Below the pieces are notes generated by a model. The model was not told where the DNA came from and made no database searches. It saw nothing but the letters and a program-made list of their open reading frames with translations. A stretch of DNA of 64,000 bases from Aldehydirespirator sp028819505 (lineage in GTDB: Bacteria; Actinomycetota; Acidimicrobiia; Acidimicrobiales; Aldehydirespiratoraceae). The stretch covers positions 682,001 to 746,000 of the forward strand of contig OZ242297.1 in the NCBI GenBank assembly GCA_965207755.1. Direction: 5' to 3'. The translations under genes were made by a program, and so were the position numbers. Positions 1 to 8,823 of the stretch are shown here, piece by piece (within the stretch, counting starts at the first letter, position 1; every line of letters starts with the position of its first letter).

Positions 1-1600
1 TGAAGGCCACACCGAGGGCGGCGTAGGCCTCCGCCAGCTGGCGACCGTCCACGCCGAGCCGTCGCATGACCAACCCCAGCGCAGCTTGGACCACGGCCAA
101 ACCGGCCGCGGTGACGGCCAAGCCGTATTCGGTGTGCCCGATCGCCAGCTGCTGCAGGCCCAGCCCGGCGAATGGCGTGCCGAACACGAGCGGCGCCGTC
201 CATGCCCCGCGCACGAACGCGGTGTCCGGCGCCGGACCCCCACTGAACACGGCTTTGAGGTCGGGCGCCTCGCGAGCGGCGAAGAGGGCCGGCAATCCCA
301 TGTACATCAGCACGAACAGCGCGATGAAGGGCTGCGTGGAGACCCACTCTTCCTGCTCGTAGCGGTTGGCCAGCCAGAAGAACGTCAGGCCGAACGTGAA
401 GCCGAAGCCGAGGAGGTTCAGTTCCGGCCAGGTCTTGAACCACGCCACCCCGATGATGGCCGCGTTCAGCACCAGGAAGAAGCTGAAGACGTAGACATGG
501 TCGCCGGGGCGCGAGTACGTCAGCACCGGGGCCAGGAAACCGCCGATGATTCCCAGCACGGCCAGCACCCGCGAGTCCTGAAGCACCGAGAGCACTCCCG
601 CGCCGACCGTGACGATCACCACCGCAGCCGCGGCGGGAACCGCTCCCACGACGTCGTACACGACGAAGGCCGCGTACGTCGCGAGGTACAGCACAGCGAC
701 GCCACCGCCCTGGAGGCTGACGCCGTAGATCGGGCGGCTCCGGCGCTGGCGCCAGCCGACGGCGAGCAGCAGGAGGCCGAAGACGGCCGCCGCGGCCAGG
801 CGCACCTCGATCGTCAGTTCGATGATGCCCCGCCGATGGGCCTCCCGCAGCAGCAGTCCCACGCCGACGAGCGAGACGAGCACCCCGACCTTCACCGGCG
901 CGTTGCCGGTGGTCACCCACTGCTTGATCCAGTCGACCAGCCACGAAACAGGATCGGAGGGCCGCTCCCGAGCGCGGCCGGGGGCAGCCGCGGCCTTCGC
1001 CCCGACGGCGGAGGAGGTCGGCCGCTCCCGAGCGCGGCCGGCAGCGGCCGTCGGGGCGTCGGTGGCTGCACGGGCGTCGGTGGCTGCCGAAGCGGCGGCT
1101 GCCTCGCTGGGACGCCATGCCCGGGTCGAGTCGTCGGGAGGTGCGGGCGTCGCCGGCTTGCGGCTGGGCGCCCGTACTCTGGTGCTCGGTTCGGAGGCGA
1201 CCGGCCTCACAACCGGAGCAACTCCCGCAGACTCGGGCGGTGCCGTAGGGGCGGACGCCGTGCCGGGCTCGTCTGCGGGCTCGGGCTCGGGCGCCGTGTC
1301 GGGCTCGGGCGCCGTGTCGGGCTGCGCGGCTGGGTCGGGCTGCGTCTCGGACGGTCGGGCGGAGGGTCCGAGCCTCATGAGCCATGCGTGGGTCTGCTGG
1401 GCCCAGACCTTCATCTCGGTGGCCCAGGACTGGATCGCGTCCACCCGGGACTGGGCGTCCTCGAGCCTCTTGAGCCGCTTGCGCAGATCCAGCTGCTGGC
1501 CCAGCAGAAAGCCGACGGCGCCTCCCAGCAGCAGACCGGCCACCCCGCCGGCCACAGCGCCCAGCAGCAAGCCCGCCAGCGCGAGCAGCGCGGTCAGCAC
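1..1600 (-). CDS. DUF2339 family multi-pass membrane protein (partial, C-terminus off the left edge)
   Basis: The frame is open to the left edge; about 533 residues are present. GTG at 1600 is chosen because GGGAG lies 7 nt upstream. Residues 1-25 form an Ala/Leu/Gly membrane segment, followed by a charged helix (LDLRKRLKRLEDAQ), a Pro/Ala/Glu linker of about 130 residues, and from about residue 217 a run of membrane helices. The stretch WLVDWIKQWVTTGNAPVKVG opening the membrane domain, and later GGFLAPVLTYSRPGDHVYVF and GVAWFKTWPELNLLGF, match the pattern of DUF2339 (COG5373) proteins. Family function is unknown; a cell-envelope role is usually assumed. The linker contains a 20-bp direct repeat (about 962-982 and 1022-1042). 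A 210-bp gap holding a palindromic repeat separates it from the operon upstream. Confidence 0.85.
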   Translation of the reverse strand, partial: MLTALLALAGLLLGAVAGGVAGLLLGGAVGFLLGQQLDLRKRLKRLEDAQSRVDAIQSWATEMKVWAQQTHAWLMRLGPSARPSETQPDPAAQPDTAPEPDTAPEPEPADEPGTASAPTAPPESAGVAPVVRPVASEPSTRVRAPSRKPATPAPPDDSTRAWRPSEAAAASAATDARAATDAPTAAAGRARERPTSSAVGAKAAAAPGRARERPSDPVSWLVDWIKQWVTTGNAPVKVGVLVSLVGVGLLLREAHRRGIIELTIEVRLAAAAVFGLLLLAVGWRQRRSRPIYGVSLQGGGVAVLYLATYAAFVVYDVVGAVPAAAAVVIVTVGAGVLSVLQDSRVLAVLGIIGGFLAPVLTYSRPGDHVYVFSFFLVLNAAIIGVAWFKTWPELNLLGFGFTFGLTFFWLANRYEQEEWVSTQPFIALFVLMYMGLPALFAAREAPDLKAVFSGGPAPDTAFVRGAWTAPLVFGTPFAGLGLQQLAIGHTEYGLAVTAAGLAVVQAALGLVMRRLGVDGRQLAEAYAALGVAF

Positions 1601-1754
1601 CGGCGTGCTCCCGGTTCGGGCCCACTGCCGGCCGGACGGCCACGCCTCAGTTCGAGATCCGGCACACCCGGAGTCTGGCAGATGCGCTGTCCGGGGGGAG
1701 CGTGTGCTCAGCCCGCCGGCTCAGCCGGAGCCTTGATGCGAGTTGGGACCACCG

Positions 1755-1805
1755 CGAATTGGCAGCATTCTGCACCCTATGGGGCGCATTTCTGCTGCCA
1801 ATTCG
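1755..1805. repeat. Palindromic element, family 1, copy A
   Basis: Perfect 12-bp arms CGAATTGGCAGC (1755-1766) and GCTGCCAATTCG (1794-1805) enclose a smaller imperfect inner hairpin (TGCACC, loop, GGCGCA). The same design recurs at 27597, 27668 and 63241. It lies between the DUF2339 gene and the end of the 9.9-1.8 kb operon. There is no T-run, so it is not a standard intrinsic terminator. Confidence 0.85.
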
Positions 1806-1810
1806 AGCTG

Positions 1811-2962
1811 TCAGTCGCGGGCGGGCTCCTCCACCGGGTCGAGGTCGAGCGGGGCGGGCAGCGAGCCGACGTCGACGAACAGGCCCGAAGAGGTGCCGGC
1901 GCCGGCCAGGGCGTCGGCGGCCAGAAGCACCGCGGCCGCCGAGTAGGTGCTGCACTCCCGGTCGGGATAGCTCACGTCGGCGGGGAATGCCCGGCCGGTC
2001 AGGTAGCTGCCGTCGGGCTCGCGCCGCCTCTGGGCCCACTCGAACAGCTTCAGGGCGGCCGCCCGGTCGCCCGCAGCCAGGTAGGCCAGCGCGCACTCGC
2101 ATGTCTCCGCGGTCGTCACCCAGTCCTGGTTGCTGACGCAGCGCACGCCCTCGCCGTCATGCACGAAGATCCCGCGCCGTGACGCCAGCCGGAGCCGGGC
2201 CTCGGACCCCTGCAGCACGCCGGCCAGCACCGGGTAGTACCAGTCCATGGCCCAGCGGTCCTTGGGGGCGAACGCGTCGTGGCCGTGGTGGCGGATGGTG
2301 TGCACCAGCCGGGCCAGCGCCAACTCCCAGCTGGGCCGCTCCTCGCCCACCGCATGCGCGACGGCCAGACCGCACCGCAAACTGTGGCTGATCGACGAAG
2401 AACCGGTGAGCAGCGCGAACGGCCAGGGAGTGCCGTCCGCGTGGCGGGCCCAAAGTATCTCGCCTCGGGGAGTCTGCAGGCCCAGGACGAAGTCGAGGGC
2501 CCGCTGCACCACCGGCCACATCTCGGCTAGGAAGCCGGCGTCGCCGAAGCGCAGCCAGTGATGCCAGACACCCGCCGCGACATAGGCGATCGTGTTGGCG
2601 TCGAGCTTGTCCTGGTCGATGCCGTCGGCGGTGTAGTACTGGTGCCAGGCTCCGTCGGGTCGCTGGATGCGGGCCAGCCACTCGAAGGCCGCGCCGGCCT
2701 CGGCCCGGCGCCCGGCGACGGTCAGGGCCATGGCGGCCTCCACATGGTTCCAGGGATCGGCCACGCCGCCCGCGAAGCGGGGGATCATGCCGCTGGACAG
2801 TTGGACGGCTGCGATCGTGTCCGCAGTGCGCTCGGCTTCAGCTCGCGACAGCAGTCCGGCCACCTCGGGTGTCTCCGGTGCGGGCCGGCCAGGCTCGCCG
2901 GCTGCGGGGGCCCTTCCGTTGGTCGAGCTGCGGCCTGGCTGCCGGCGTGGCTCAGGCGGCAT
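1811..2962 (-). CDS. Alpha/alpha-barrel (glycosidase or prenyltransferase-fold) protein
   Basis: A 383-residue protein with repeated helical hairpins spaced like an (alpha/alpha)6 toroid: DPWNHVEAAMAL, AFEWLARIQRPDGAWHQYY, NTIAYVAAGVWHHWL and FEWAQRRREPDGSYLTGR. The QRPDGAW / REPDGSY motifs resemble the QxxDGSW-type turns of squalene-cyclase/prenyltransferase and GH15-like folds. It has no signal peptide. The start ATG at 2962 overlaps the end of the methyltransferase gene by 11 nt, so it is the last gene of the hemE-lnt-glycosyltransferase operon. The neighbouring GT4 and methyltransferase suggest a role in making or trimming a sugar polymer or glycolipid; that is inference. Activity cannot be assigned from sequence alone. 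Confidence 0.75.
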   Translation of the reverse strand: MPPEPRRQPGRSSTNGRAPAAGEPGRPAPETPEVAGLLSRAEAERTADTIAAVQLSSGMIPRFAGGVADPWNHVEAAMALTVAGRRAEAGAAFEWLARIQRPDGAWHQYYTADGIDQDKLDANTIAYVAAGVWHHWLRFGDAGFLAEMWPVVQRALDFVLGLQTPRGEILWARHADGTPWPFALLTGSSSISHSLRCGLAVAHAVGEERPSWELALARLVHTIRHHGHDAFAPKDRWAMDWYYPVLAGVLQGSEARLRLASRRGIFVHDGEGVRCVSNQDWVTTAETCECALAYLAAGDRAAALKLFEWAQRRREPDGSYLTGRAFPADVSYPDRECSTYSAAAVLLAADALAGAGTSSGLFVDVGSLPAPLDLDPVEEPARD

Positions 2963-3731
2963 GGGCCATGTCCTCGCTCCGGCGGGCCGGCGCCGGTCCC
3001 GACGCGTGGAGCGGCTTGTCGGCGTACACGACGAGGCTCTTGCCCAGCAGCGGGTTCAGCAGCCTCTCTGCGGCCGCGGTGACCAGCGGCCGTCTCACGA
3101 TGTCCCATTCGAGCATCCGGTGGTAGGCGGCGACTAGCCGGTTCTCGCTGACCTCACGGTTGGGCCCCACCGCGCATCGCAGCCACCAGTAGGGAGTGTG
3201 GAGGGCATGCGCCCGATGCCGGCGGCCGGGCTGCAGCCCCGCGGAGGCCAGCTTGCGCCGCACGTCGCGCAGCCGGTAGATGCGCACATGGCCGCCCGGC
3301 ACCGCCGGCGCGTGGTAGTCGCTCGACAGCTTCCAGCACACCGTCTCGGACAGCCACGCCGGGATGGTGACGGCCAGCCGGCCTCCCGGGCGCAGCACCC
3401 TGGCCAGCTCGGCGAAGGCCGACTCGTCGTCGCCGACGTGCTCGAGCACCTCCGCAGCGATGACCCGGTCGAACGACTCGTCGTCGAAGGGCAGTCCCAC
3501 GGCGTCTCCCTGCACCGGCGCGGCCATCACCGACTCGCCGACCTCGCCTTCGGCCACCAGCAGCCGGGCCAGGTCGCGCACCTGCTCGACTTCGGGGCGG
3601 GCCAGGTCGCAGGCCACCACCTCGGCGCCGCGTTTGAGGGCCTCATAGGAGTGGCGACCGAAGCCGCAGCCCAGATCCAGCAGGCGCTCGCCGGCGCTCA
3701 AGTCGAGACGGTCGTAGTCGACGGTGAGCAT
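2952..3731 (-). CDS. Class I SAM-dependent methyltransferase
   Basis: 259 residues. Motif I is LLDLGCGFGRHSYEALKRG near residue 17; the acidic strand-2 end is VVACDL, and motifs IV-VI read FDRVIAAEVLEHVGDDESAF followed by LARVLRPGGRLAVTIP. This is the UbiE/Coq5-like (Methyltransf_11) pattern. ATG 3731 overlaps the stop of the glycosyltransferase gene by 1 nt (TGATG), showing translational coupling; longer frames upstream only shadow the glycosyltransferase gene. The substrate is unknown; the coupling to a GT4 enzyme suggests methylation of a glycan or lipid-linked sugar. Confidence 0.9.
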   Translation of the reverse strand: MLTVDYDRLDLSAGERLLDLGCGFGRHSYEALKRGAEVVACDLARPEVEQVRDLARLLVAEGEVGESVMAAPVQGDAVGLPFDDESFDRVIAAEVLEHVGDDESAFAELARVLRPGGRLAVTIPAWLSETVCWKLSSDYHAPAVPGGHVRIYRLRDVRRKLASAGLQPGRRHRAHALHTPYWWLRCAVGPNREVSENRLVAAYHRMLEWDIVRRPLVTAAAERLLNPLLGKSLVVYADKPLHASGPAPARRSEDMAHAA

Positions 3732-4996
3732 CAGCCGGACGCCTCGATCACGGCCCGGTACTGCTCCACCGTTCGCTCCGCGGTGTGCCGCCAGGACCAC
3801 TGGCTCACCACACGCTCGCGTCCGGCCCGCCCCACCCGGTCCCGGGCCTCGGGACTGTCGAGCGCGTCCTGCAGCACGGCTGCCAGTGCCTCGGCGTCGC
3901 CGGGCTCGGTCAGGAAGCAGGTCTCGCCGTGCTTGCCGGCCACCTCGGGCAGCGCTCCGCCGGTGGTGGCCACCAGCGGCACACCGCACGACATGGCCTC
4001 GATGGCCGGCAGCGAGAACCCCTCGTACAGCGAGGGGACCACCGCCAGCTCGGCTTCGGCGTACAGCTCCACGATGCGGCGGTCCGGCACTCCCGACACG
4101 AACGTGACCGCGTCGGCCAGTCCGAGCTCCGAGATGGCCCGGCTGGCCGCGGAGTCGGCCTTGGCCTTGCCGATGATGGTCAGCTCGATGTGGCGCTCGG
4201 TGCGCAGCTTGGCCACCGCCTCCAGCAGGAAGCTGAGTCCCTTCATGGTGACGTCGGCGCTGGCGGTGGTTATCAGCCGGCCCGGCACCCGGGCGATCTC
4301 GGGAAGCGGCGCGAACAGTTCGGGGTCCACGCCCACCGGCACCACGTGGATGCGCTCCGGCCGCACCCCGTGATCGTCGGCGATGTCGCGCTTGGACGAT
4401 TCGGAGACGGTCAGCACCCTGGGCAGCCGTCTGGCCACCCGGGTCTGCATCTTCGTGAATGCGTACCAGCGGCGCTTGCCGATCTGCTCGCGCAGGGTTT
4501 GGGCGTGGGCCAGCTCGAGGCGGCGATCCACGGTGATCGGGTGGTGGATGGTCTCCAGCAGCGGCCAGCCCTGGCGCTGCAGAGCCAGGATTCCCCAGCC
4601 CAGGGTCTGGTTGTCGTGAACCACGTCGAAGTCGGCCCGCCTGGTGCGCAGGTGCCGCCACGCTCGCAGGCTGAAGGCCATGGGCTCGCTGAAGTTGCCG
4701 GTGACGAAGGAGACGTGCTCGGCGATGTCGATCCAGTCCTTCAGTTCCCAGGCCCGGGGCTTGCGCATGGGATGGGGCGGGGCCCAGATGTCGAGACCGC
4801 CGAGCCGCACCAGCGGCACCCGTTCGTCGAGCTCCGGATAGGGGGGACCGCCGAGCACCACCACGCGGTGGCCCAGATCGGCGAGCGCGGCGGACAGGCG
4901 GCTCACATACACGCCCTGTCCGCCGACGTGAGGCTTGCCCCTGTAGGACAGCAGGGCCACGCGCAGGGGTGCGTGGTTGTCGGCGGGGGCGGGCAT
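3731..4996 (-). CDS. GT4-family (GT-B fold) glycosyltransferase
   Basis: 421 residues from ATG 4996, four nt after the lnt stop, with GGAGAAAG upstream. The N-terminal Rossmann half carries GGQGVYVSRLSAALADLGH (the Gly-rich nucleotide/acceptor loop). The C-terminal half carries VPSLYEGFSLPAIEAMSCG followed by PLVATTGGALPEV, the E-x7-E motif of retaining GT4 enzymes. HVVPVGVDPELF is the usual domain hinge. It lacks a signal peptide and probably works at the inner face of the membrane using an NDP-sugar. Adjacent methyltransferase and alpha/alpha-barrel genes suggest a shared glycan or glycolipid pathway; donor and acceptor cannot be told. Confidence 0.92.
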   Translation of the reverse strand: MPAPADNHAPLRVALLSYRGKPHVGGQGVYVSRLSAALADLGHRVVVLGGPPYPELDERVPLVRLGGLDIWAPPHPMRKPRAWELKDWIDIAEHVSFVTGNFSEPMAFSLRAWRHLRTRRADFDVVHDNQTLGWGILALQRQGWPLLETIHHPITVDRRLELAHAQTLREQIGKRRWYAFTKMQTRVARRLPRVLTVSESSKRDIADDHGVRPERIHVVPVGVDPELFAPLPEIARVPGRLITTASADVTMKGLSFLLEAVAKLRTERHIELTIIGKAKADSAASRAISELGLADAVTFVSGVPDRRIVELYAEAELAVVPSLYEGFSLPAIEAMSCGVPLVATTGGALPEVAGKHGETCFLTEPGDAEALAAVLQDALDSPEARDRVGRAGRERVVSQWSWRHTAERTVEQYRAVIEASG

Positions 4997-5000
4997 GGCG

Positions 5001-6602
5001 TTAGAGCTTTCTCCCTGGCCTGGATCCGGTCGACGATCCGGTCGACACACGGCCGAGGCCGAGCGCCAGCGAGAGCGTCAGCGCTGCGGCGGCAGCCACA
5101 GGCCATGCCCCCAACCGGACCGCGAGCGTATCGCCGTGGCGCAGCTCAACCGTCGTCCGGATCACCCTGCTCTCGGAGATCCCGGTCCGTTCGATCACGT
5201 CGCCCTCGGGAGTGATCACCGCGGAGAATCCGGTGGGCGCGGCCTGGACCACCCACCGGTCGGTCTCGATGGCTCTCAGGCGGCTGGACGCGATCTGCTG
5301 GGTCTGGACCACGGTCAGCCAGTAGCTGGAGCCGTTGGTGGGGTTGAGCAGCAGTCGGCCCCCGCCGCCGACCGCGCTGCGGGCCCGATGGTCGAAGAAG
5401 ATCTCCCAGGAGATGGCCACGCCCAGCGGACCTAGAGGCGTGTCGAGGACGGCGGGCTCGTCGGAGGCGCCGGCCCGGACGTCGCGGGCGGGCAGCTCGT
5501 CGCTGAAGCGCTCGGCGGTGGCGCGCAGCGGGACGTACTCGCCGAAGGGCACCAGCTGGACCTTGTCGTAGGTGTCGACCGGCACGCCCGACGAGTCGTA
5601 GACGGCCGCGTAGTTGCGGTTGGCCTCGCGGTCGGCGGTCCGCTCGAAGAAGCCGACGATGAGCACCGTGTCCAGGTCGCGGGCCAAATCCGACAGCGCG
5701 GCTCGAGCCTCGCTGCCGGTGAGCAGCGGCTGGTCGCAGCGCGCCGGCGTGACCGCGTTGTCCGGGCTGGGGTGGACGACGTCCTCGGGCCACACCACCA
5801 GATCGACCGGCGCGGGCACCTGCCGGCGGGTGGTGTCGAGGTGGCGTTCGAACACGGCCCGCTGCTCGCACACGTCGGCTCTGGTGTTCTGCGGCCCGCC
5901 GCCCTGCACCGCGGCGACGGTGATGAGGGCGTCGTCGTCGGGGGCGCCGTCGACGTCGATCGGCTCGGAGCCGGGCGCGGCGACGGCGGCCAGCCAGGCC
6001 ACCAGCAGCACGCCCATGCCCACCGCGGCGGGCCGGAGGCGGGCGGCCAGGATCGCGGCCAGCGTGACCCCGCCCACCGCGGTGAGCGCGGCCAGCAGCA
6101 GCGGGCCGCCGATGCGGGCCGCCGGCGCGAGCGGGCCGGACACCTGCGCCATGGCCATCGTCGCCAGCGGCACGCCGCCGAAGGGCCAGGACCACCTCAG
6201 CAGCTCGGCCAGAGCGAATGCGGCCGGGAAGGCGGTGTGGCGCCGGCCGTCGGGCGGCACGAGCGCGCCGGCCACGGCGTGCATCGCCGCGAATCCGAGC
6301 ACCGCGAGGGGCCAGCCGACCGGCGTCAGGTCGACCATCCAGATGGTGGCCGGACCCATCCAGCTGACGCTGACCACCGCCGACAGGCCGGCCCGGCGCC
6401 AGTAGCCGGCGCCGGTCAGCAGCTCGACCCAGAGCGCCATCCCGACGAAGCTCAGCGGCCAGAAGCCCCAGGGCGGCAGCGAGGCGGCCAGCAGCAGCCC
6501 CGCCAGCACGCCGCGGACCCACGGCTTTCCCACGGTCAGCACCGATGCGCCGCCGGTGTCGGCCGCCCGGCCCTGCTTGCCCCGCGCCGCCACCGTGCTC
6601 AA
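5001..6602 (-). CDS. lnt: Apolipoprotein N-acyltransferase-like protein with Ser in place of the catalytic Cys
   Basis: 533 residues: several N-terminal membrane helices (about 30-200), a carbon-nitrogen hydrolase domain (about 225-490) and one C-terminal helix (about 500-520). The nitrilase-type Glu and Lys are visible in VVWPEDVVHPSPDNA and YDKVQLVPFGEYVPLR. At the third catalytic position, where Lnt enzymes have Cys (typical pattern ICxE), this protein reads GVAISWEIFF, with Ser398 (codon at 5409-5411). Either it uses Ser, is inactive in acyl transfer, or has another role. It sits in an operon 15 nt after a nucleotide cyclase gene and 4 nt before a GT4 gene. Lipoproteins that would be substrates are encoded nearby (ABC binding protein at 43759-44886). 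Confidence 0.85.
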   Translation of the reverse strand: MSTVAARGKQGRAADTGGASVLTVGKPWVRGVLAGLLLAASLPPWGFWPLSFVGMALWVELLTGAGYWRRAGLSAVVSVSWMGPATIWMVDLTPVGWPLAVLGFAAMHAVAGALVPPDGRRHTAFPAAFALAELLRWSWPFGGVPLATMAMAQVSGPLAPAARIGGPLLLAALTAVGGVTLAAILAARLRPAAVGMGVLLVAWLAAVAAPGSEPIDVDGAPDDDALITVAAVQGGGPQNTRADVCEQRAVFERHLDTTRRQVPAPVDLVVWPEDVVHPSPDNAVTPARCDQPLLTGSEARAALSDLARDLDTVLIVGFFERTADREANRNYAAVYDSSGVPVDTYDKVQLVPFGEYVPLRATAERFSDELPARDVRAGASDEPAVLDTPLGPLGVAISWEIFFDHRARSAVGGGGRLLLNPTNGSSYWLTVVQTQQIASSRLRAIETDRWVVQAAPTGFSAVITPEGDVIERTGISESRVIRTTVELRHGDTLAVRLGAWPVAAAAALTLSLALGLGRVSTGSSTGSRPGRKL

Positions 6603-6617
6603 CCCTTCGCCGGTCGC

Positions 6618-7295
6618 TCAGCCGTCGCTCGTGGGCTCGTCGGCGAGCCCGAGGGGGAGCACGCGGTGAACGTCGGAGATGGGGCCGACGCCCCGGATCT
6701 GCAGGGTCACGTCGCCGGTGCATTCCACCCAGTCGGGCAGGTCGCGCGGGTCGGTGACGGTGTACATCTCGCCGGGAGGGGCGGCCGCGCACAGCTTGGC
6801 AGCCAGGTTGACCGGCTCCCCGACGTAGTCGTCCCCCTCGAACAGCAGCGCCTCGCCGGTGGCTGCGCCGGCCCGGATCTGCACGCCCCGGCTGGCGAAA
6901 TGGTGGATGAGGTGGGCGCCCAGCGACAGCGCGGCGGCCGCGTTGGTGGACACCAGCATCGCTCCGTCGCCCAGCCATTTGGCCACCCGCACCCCCCGCT
7001 TGGCGGCCACGCCGCGGGTGATCCTGCGGAACTCTCCGAGCATCGCCACGGCCTCGTGGGGCCCGTGGGCCCGGGTGTAGCCGGTGAAGCCGCAGAGGTC
7101 GGCGAAGCAGAAGGTGCGTGTCACGCTGAGGTGGCTGTCGCCCTCGGGCAGATCGTCGGGATGGGCGGTGACGAGCGGGGGGCTGGCTTCGGCCCACTCG
7201 CGGGCCGGCCCGGTGTCGGGCGCGACGAGGGGCGCCAGCACCGGCTCGGCCTCGCCCGGGGCGGGATCCGGGTTCACGGACGGTTCGTCTAGCAC
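6618..7295 (-). CDS. Class III adenylate/guanylate cyclase catalytic domain protein
   Basis: 225 residues, essentially one cyclase homology domain after a 45-residue Pro/Ala-rich leader. Metal-binding Asp is in TFCFADLCGFTGYTRAHG and the second in VAKWLGDGAMLVSTN; the base/transition-state segment is GDDYVGEPVNLAAKL, where the usual Arg is Lys. GTG 7295 overlaps the hemY stop by 7 nt, so translation is coupled; longer upstream frames only shadow hemY. There is no membrane or sensor domain, so it is probably cytosolic. The Arg-to-Lys change is seen in some divergent members and leaves activity uncertain. Confidence 0.88.
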   Translation of the reverse strand: MLDEPSVNPDPAPGEAEPVLAPLVAPDTGPAREWAEASPPLVTAHPDDLPEGDSHLSVTRTFCFADLCGFTGYTRAHGPHEAVAMLGEFRRITRGVAAKRGVRVAKWLGDGAMLVSTNAAAALSLGAHLIHHFASRGVQIRAGAATGEALLFEGDDYVGEPVNLAAKLCAAAPPGEMYTVTDPRDLPDWVECTGDVTLQIRGVGPISDVHRVLPLGLADEPTSDG

Positions 7296-8713
7296 AGCAC
7301 GGCCCTCGTCACGGCTGCGGCGGCATCCTGGCCGCTGCGGATGCACGCCGGGAGGCCCACGCCCCGGAGTGCGGCGCCGGCGGCCGCCAGCCCGGGCGTG
7401 CCGTCCGCCAGGCAGGCGTCCACCGCGGCTGCCCTCTCGAGGTGGCCCGGCCGGTACTGCGGGAGGGAGCGGCGCCACGGCGCGACCCGGGCTTCGAAGC
7501 GACCCCCAGCTGCGTCCGCTGGCGACACCATCCCGGTCGCGGCCAGCTCGCTCGCGAGGGCGGCGACCAGTTCCTCCTCGCTGAGGTCGAGCCAGCGCCG
7601 GTCGTCGGCCCGTCCGGCGGAGACCCGCAGCACGGCCAGACCCTCGTGGTCGTAGTGCCGCCACTTGGCCGACGCCCAGGAGCATGCGGTGGTGAGCATT
7701 CCCTGGCTGCGGGGAACCAGGAAGCCGCTGCCGTCGAGGGGACGGGCCAGGCGGCCGCGGGGCAGCACGAAGGCGGCCAGCGCGACGTCGGCGTACTCGA
7801 TGGCGCCGAGGACCGCCGCCGCGTCCGGCGCGAGCGGCTCGAGCAGGCGAGCCGACTCCCAGGCGGGACAGGCCAGGACCACCCCGTCGGCGTCGACGGG
7901 ACCGCTCCGGGTTGTCACCCTCCATCGACGGCCGGCGCCGCGGGCTGCTCGCAGCTCCAAAGACTCGACCGGAGCGGCCAGTTCGACGGCCTCGCCCAAC
8001 TCGGCGGCGAGCGCGTCCACGATGCGGGTCACGCCGCCGCTCACGCTCTGGAAGACTGGCGCCGTCGCCTCCCGGTCGGGGTCTCGACCCTGCGCGGAGG
8101 CGACCTCCCGCAGGGCGGGGCCGAGCGGGCCTCCCCGCCGGGCGGCCTCGTACAACGGCGGGGCGCAGGCCTCGATGCTCATCTCGTCGGCCGATCCGGC
8201 GTTGATGCCGCCGAGCAGGGGGTCGACGAGCCGCTCGAACACCTCGTCGCCGACCCGGGGGCGCAGCACCTCGCCGACCGAGGCGTCGCGCAGAAGCGGG
8301 TCGGCGTCGCGGGCCAGCCCGCGGGCCAGGGCGTCGACGGCCTGCTCGGAGACTACGCCGGTGCCCGCCACCGCGTCGGCCGTCCAGACCACGCCGAGCA
8401 CCGAGCGGGCCGGAAGGGGGCACAGCCGGCCGTCCACCCACACGAAAGCCCCGCCGGTGGCGGGCTCGACCAGTTCGGCGCCCAGGCCGAGCCGGCGGCA
8501 CAGTTCGGCGGCGGCGGGGTCGCGGGCCACGAACCCGTCGGATCCCGAGTCGACGGTCAGCCCGCCGACCGGCGCGCTGTCGATCTTCCCGCCCGGACGG
8601 TCGGCCGCCTCCAGCACGACCGCCTCGATCCCGGCGCACTGGAGCTCGTACGCGGCGGCCAGCCCGGAGATCCCTGCGCCGGCAACGACCACCCGGCTTC
8701 CCGGAGCGGTCAC
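7289..8713 (-). CDS. hemY: Protoporphyrinogen/coproporphyrinogen oxidase, HemY type (FAD)
   Basis: 474 residues. The dinucleotide-binding start VVVAGAGISGLAAAYELQ is followed by VVLEAADRPGGKIDS, the GG-motif of the protoporphyrinogen oxidase/amine-oxidase superfamily. The C-terminal FAD segment is DGTPGLAAAGAALRGVGLPA. GTG 8713 is preferred over the in-frame upstream ATG at 8746, because the extra residues are encoded by a tandem repeat and the FAD motif would normally begin a few residues from the N-terminus. In Gram-positive bacteria and actinobacteria this family oxidises coproporphyrinogen III to coproporphyrin III, late in heme synthesis. It lies 42 nt after hemE, the preceding pathway step. 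Confidence 0.92.
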   Translation of the reverse strand: MTAPGSRVVVAGAGISGLAAAYELQCAGIEAVVLEAADRPGGKIDSAPVGGLTVDSGSDGFVARDPAAAELCRRLGLGAELVEPATGGAFVWVDGRLCPLPARSVLGVVWTADAVAGTGVVSEQAVDALARGLARDADPLLRDASVGEVLRPRVGDEVFERLVDPLLGGINAGSADEMSIEACAPPLYEAARRGGPLGPALREVASAQGRDPDREATAPVFQSVSGGVTRIVDALAAELGEAVELAAPVESLELRAARGAGRRWRVTTRSGPVDADGVVLACPAWESARLLEPLAPDAAAVLGAIEYADVALAAFVLPRGRLARPLDGSGFLVPRSQGMLTTACSWASAKWRHYDHEGLAVLRVSAGRADDRRWLDLSEEELVAALASELAATGMVSPADAAGGRFEARVAPWRRSLPQYRPGHLERAAAVDACLADGTPGLAAAGAALRGVGLPACIRSGQDAAAAVTRAVLC

Positions 8714-8823
8714 TCGCGCACCGCGCGGCCGGTCATCCCACGCCACCCGGCGCGGTCACTCGCGCACCGCCCGGCCGGTCGTTCCCACGCCGCCCGGCCG
8801 GTCGTTCCCACGCCGCTCGGCCG
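8711..8823. repeat. Short GC-rich tandem repeat array spanning the hemE end and hemY start
   Basis: About 4.5 units of 23-24 bp with two alternating forms: one containing GGCCGGTCGTTCCCACGCC, another containing GGTCACTCGCGCACCGC (8707 and again at 8754). The array encodes the last ~20 residues of HemE and supplies the hemY start region. Confidence 0.7.
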
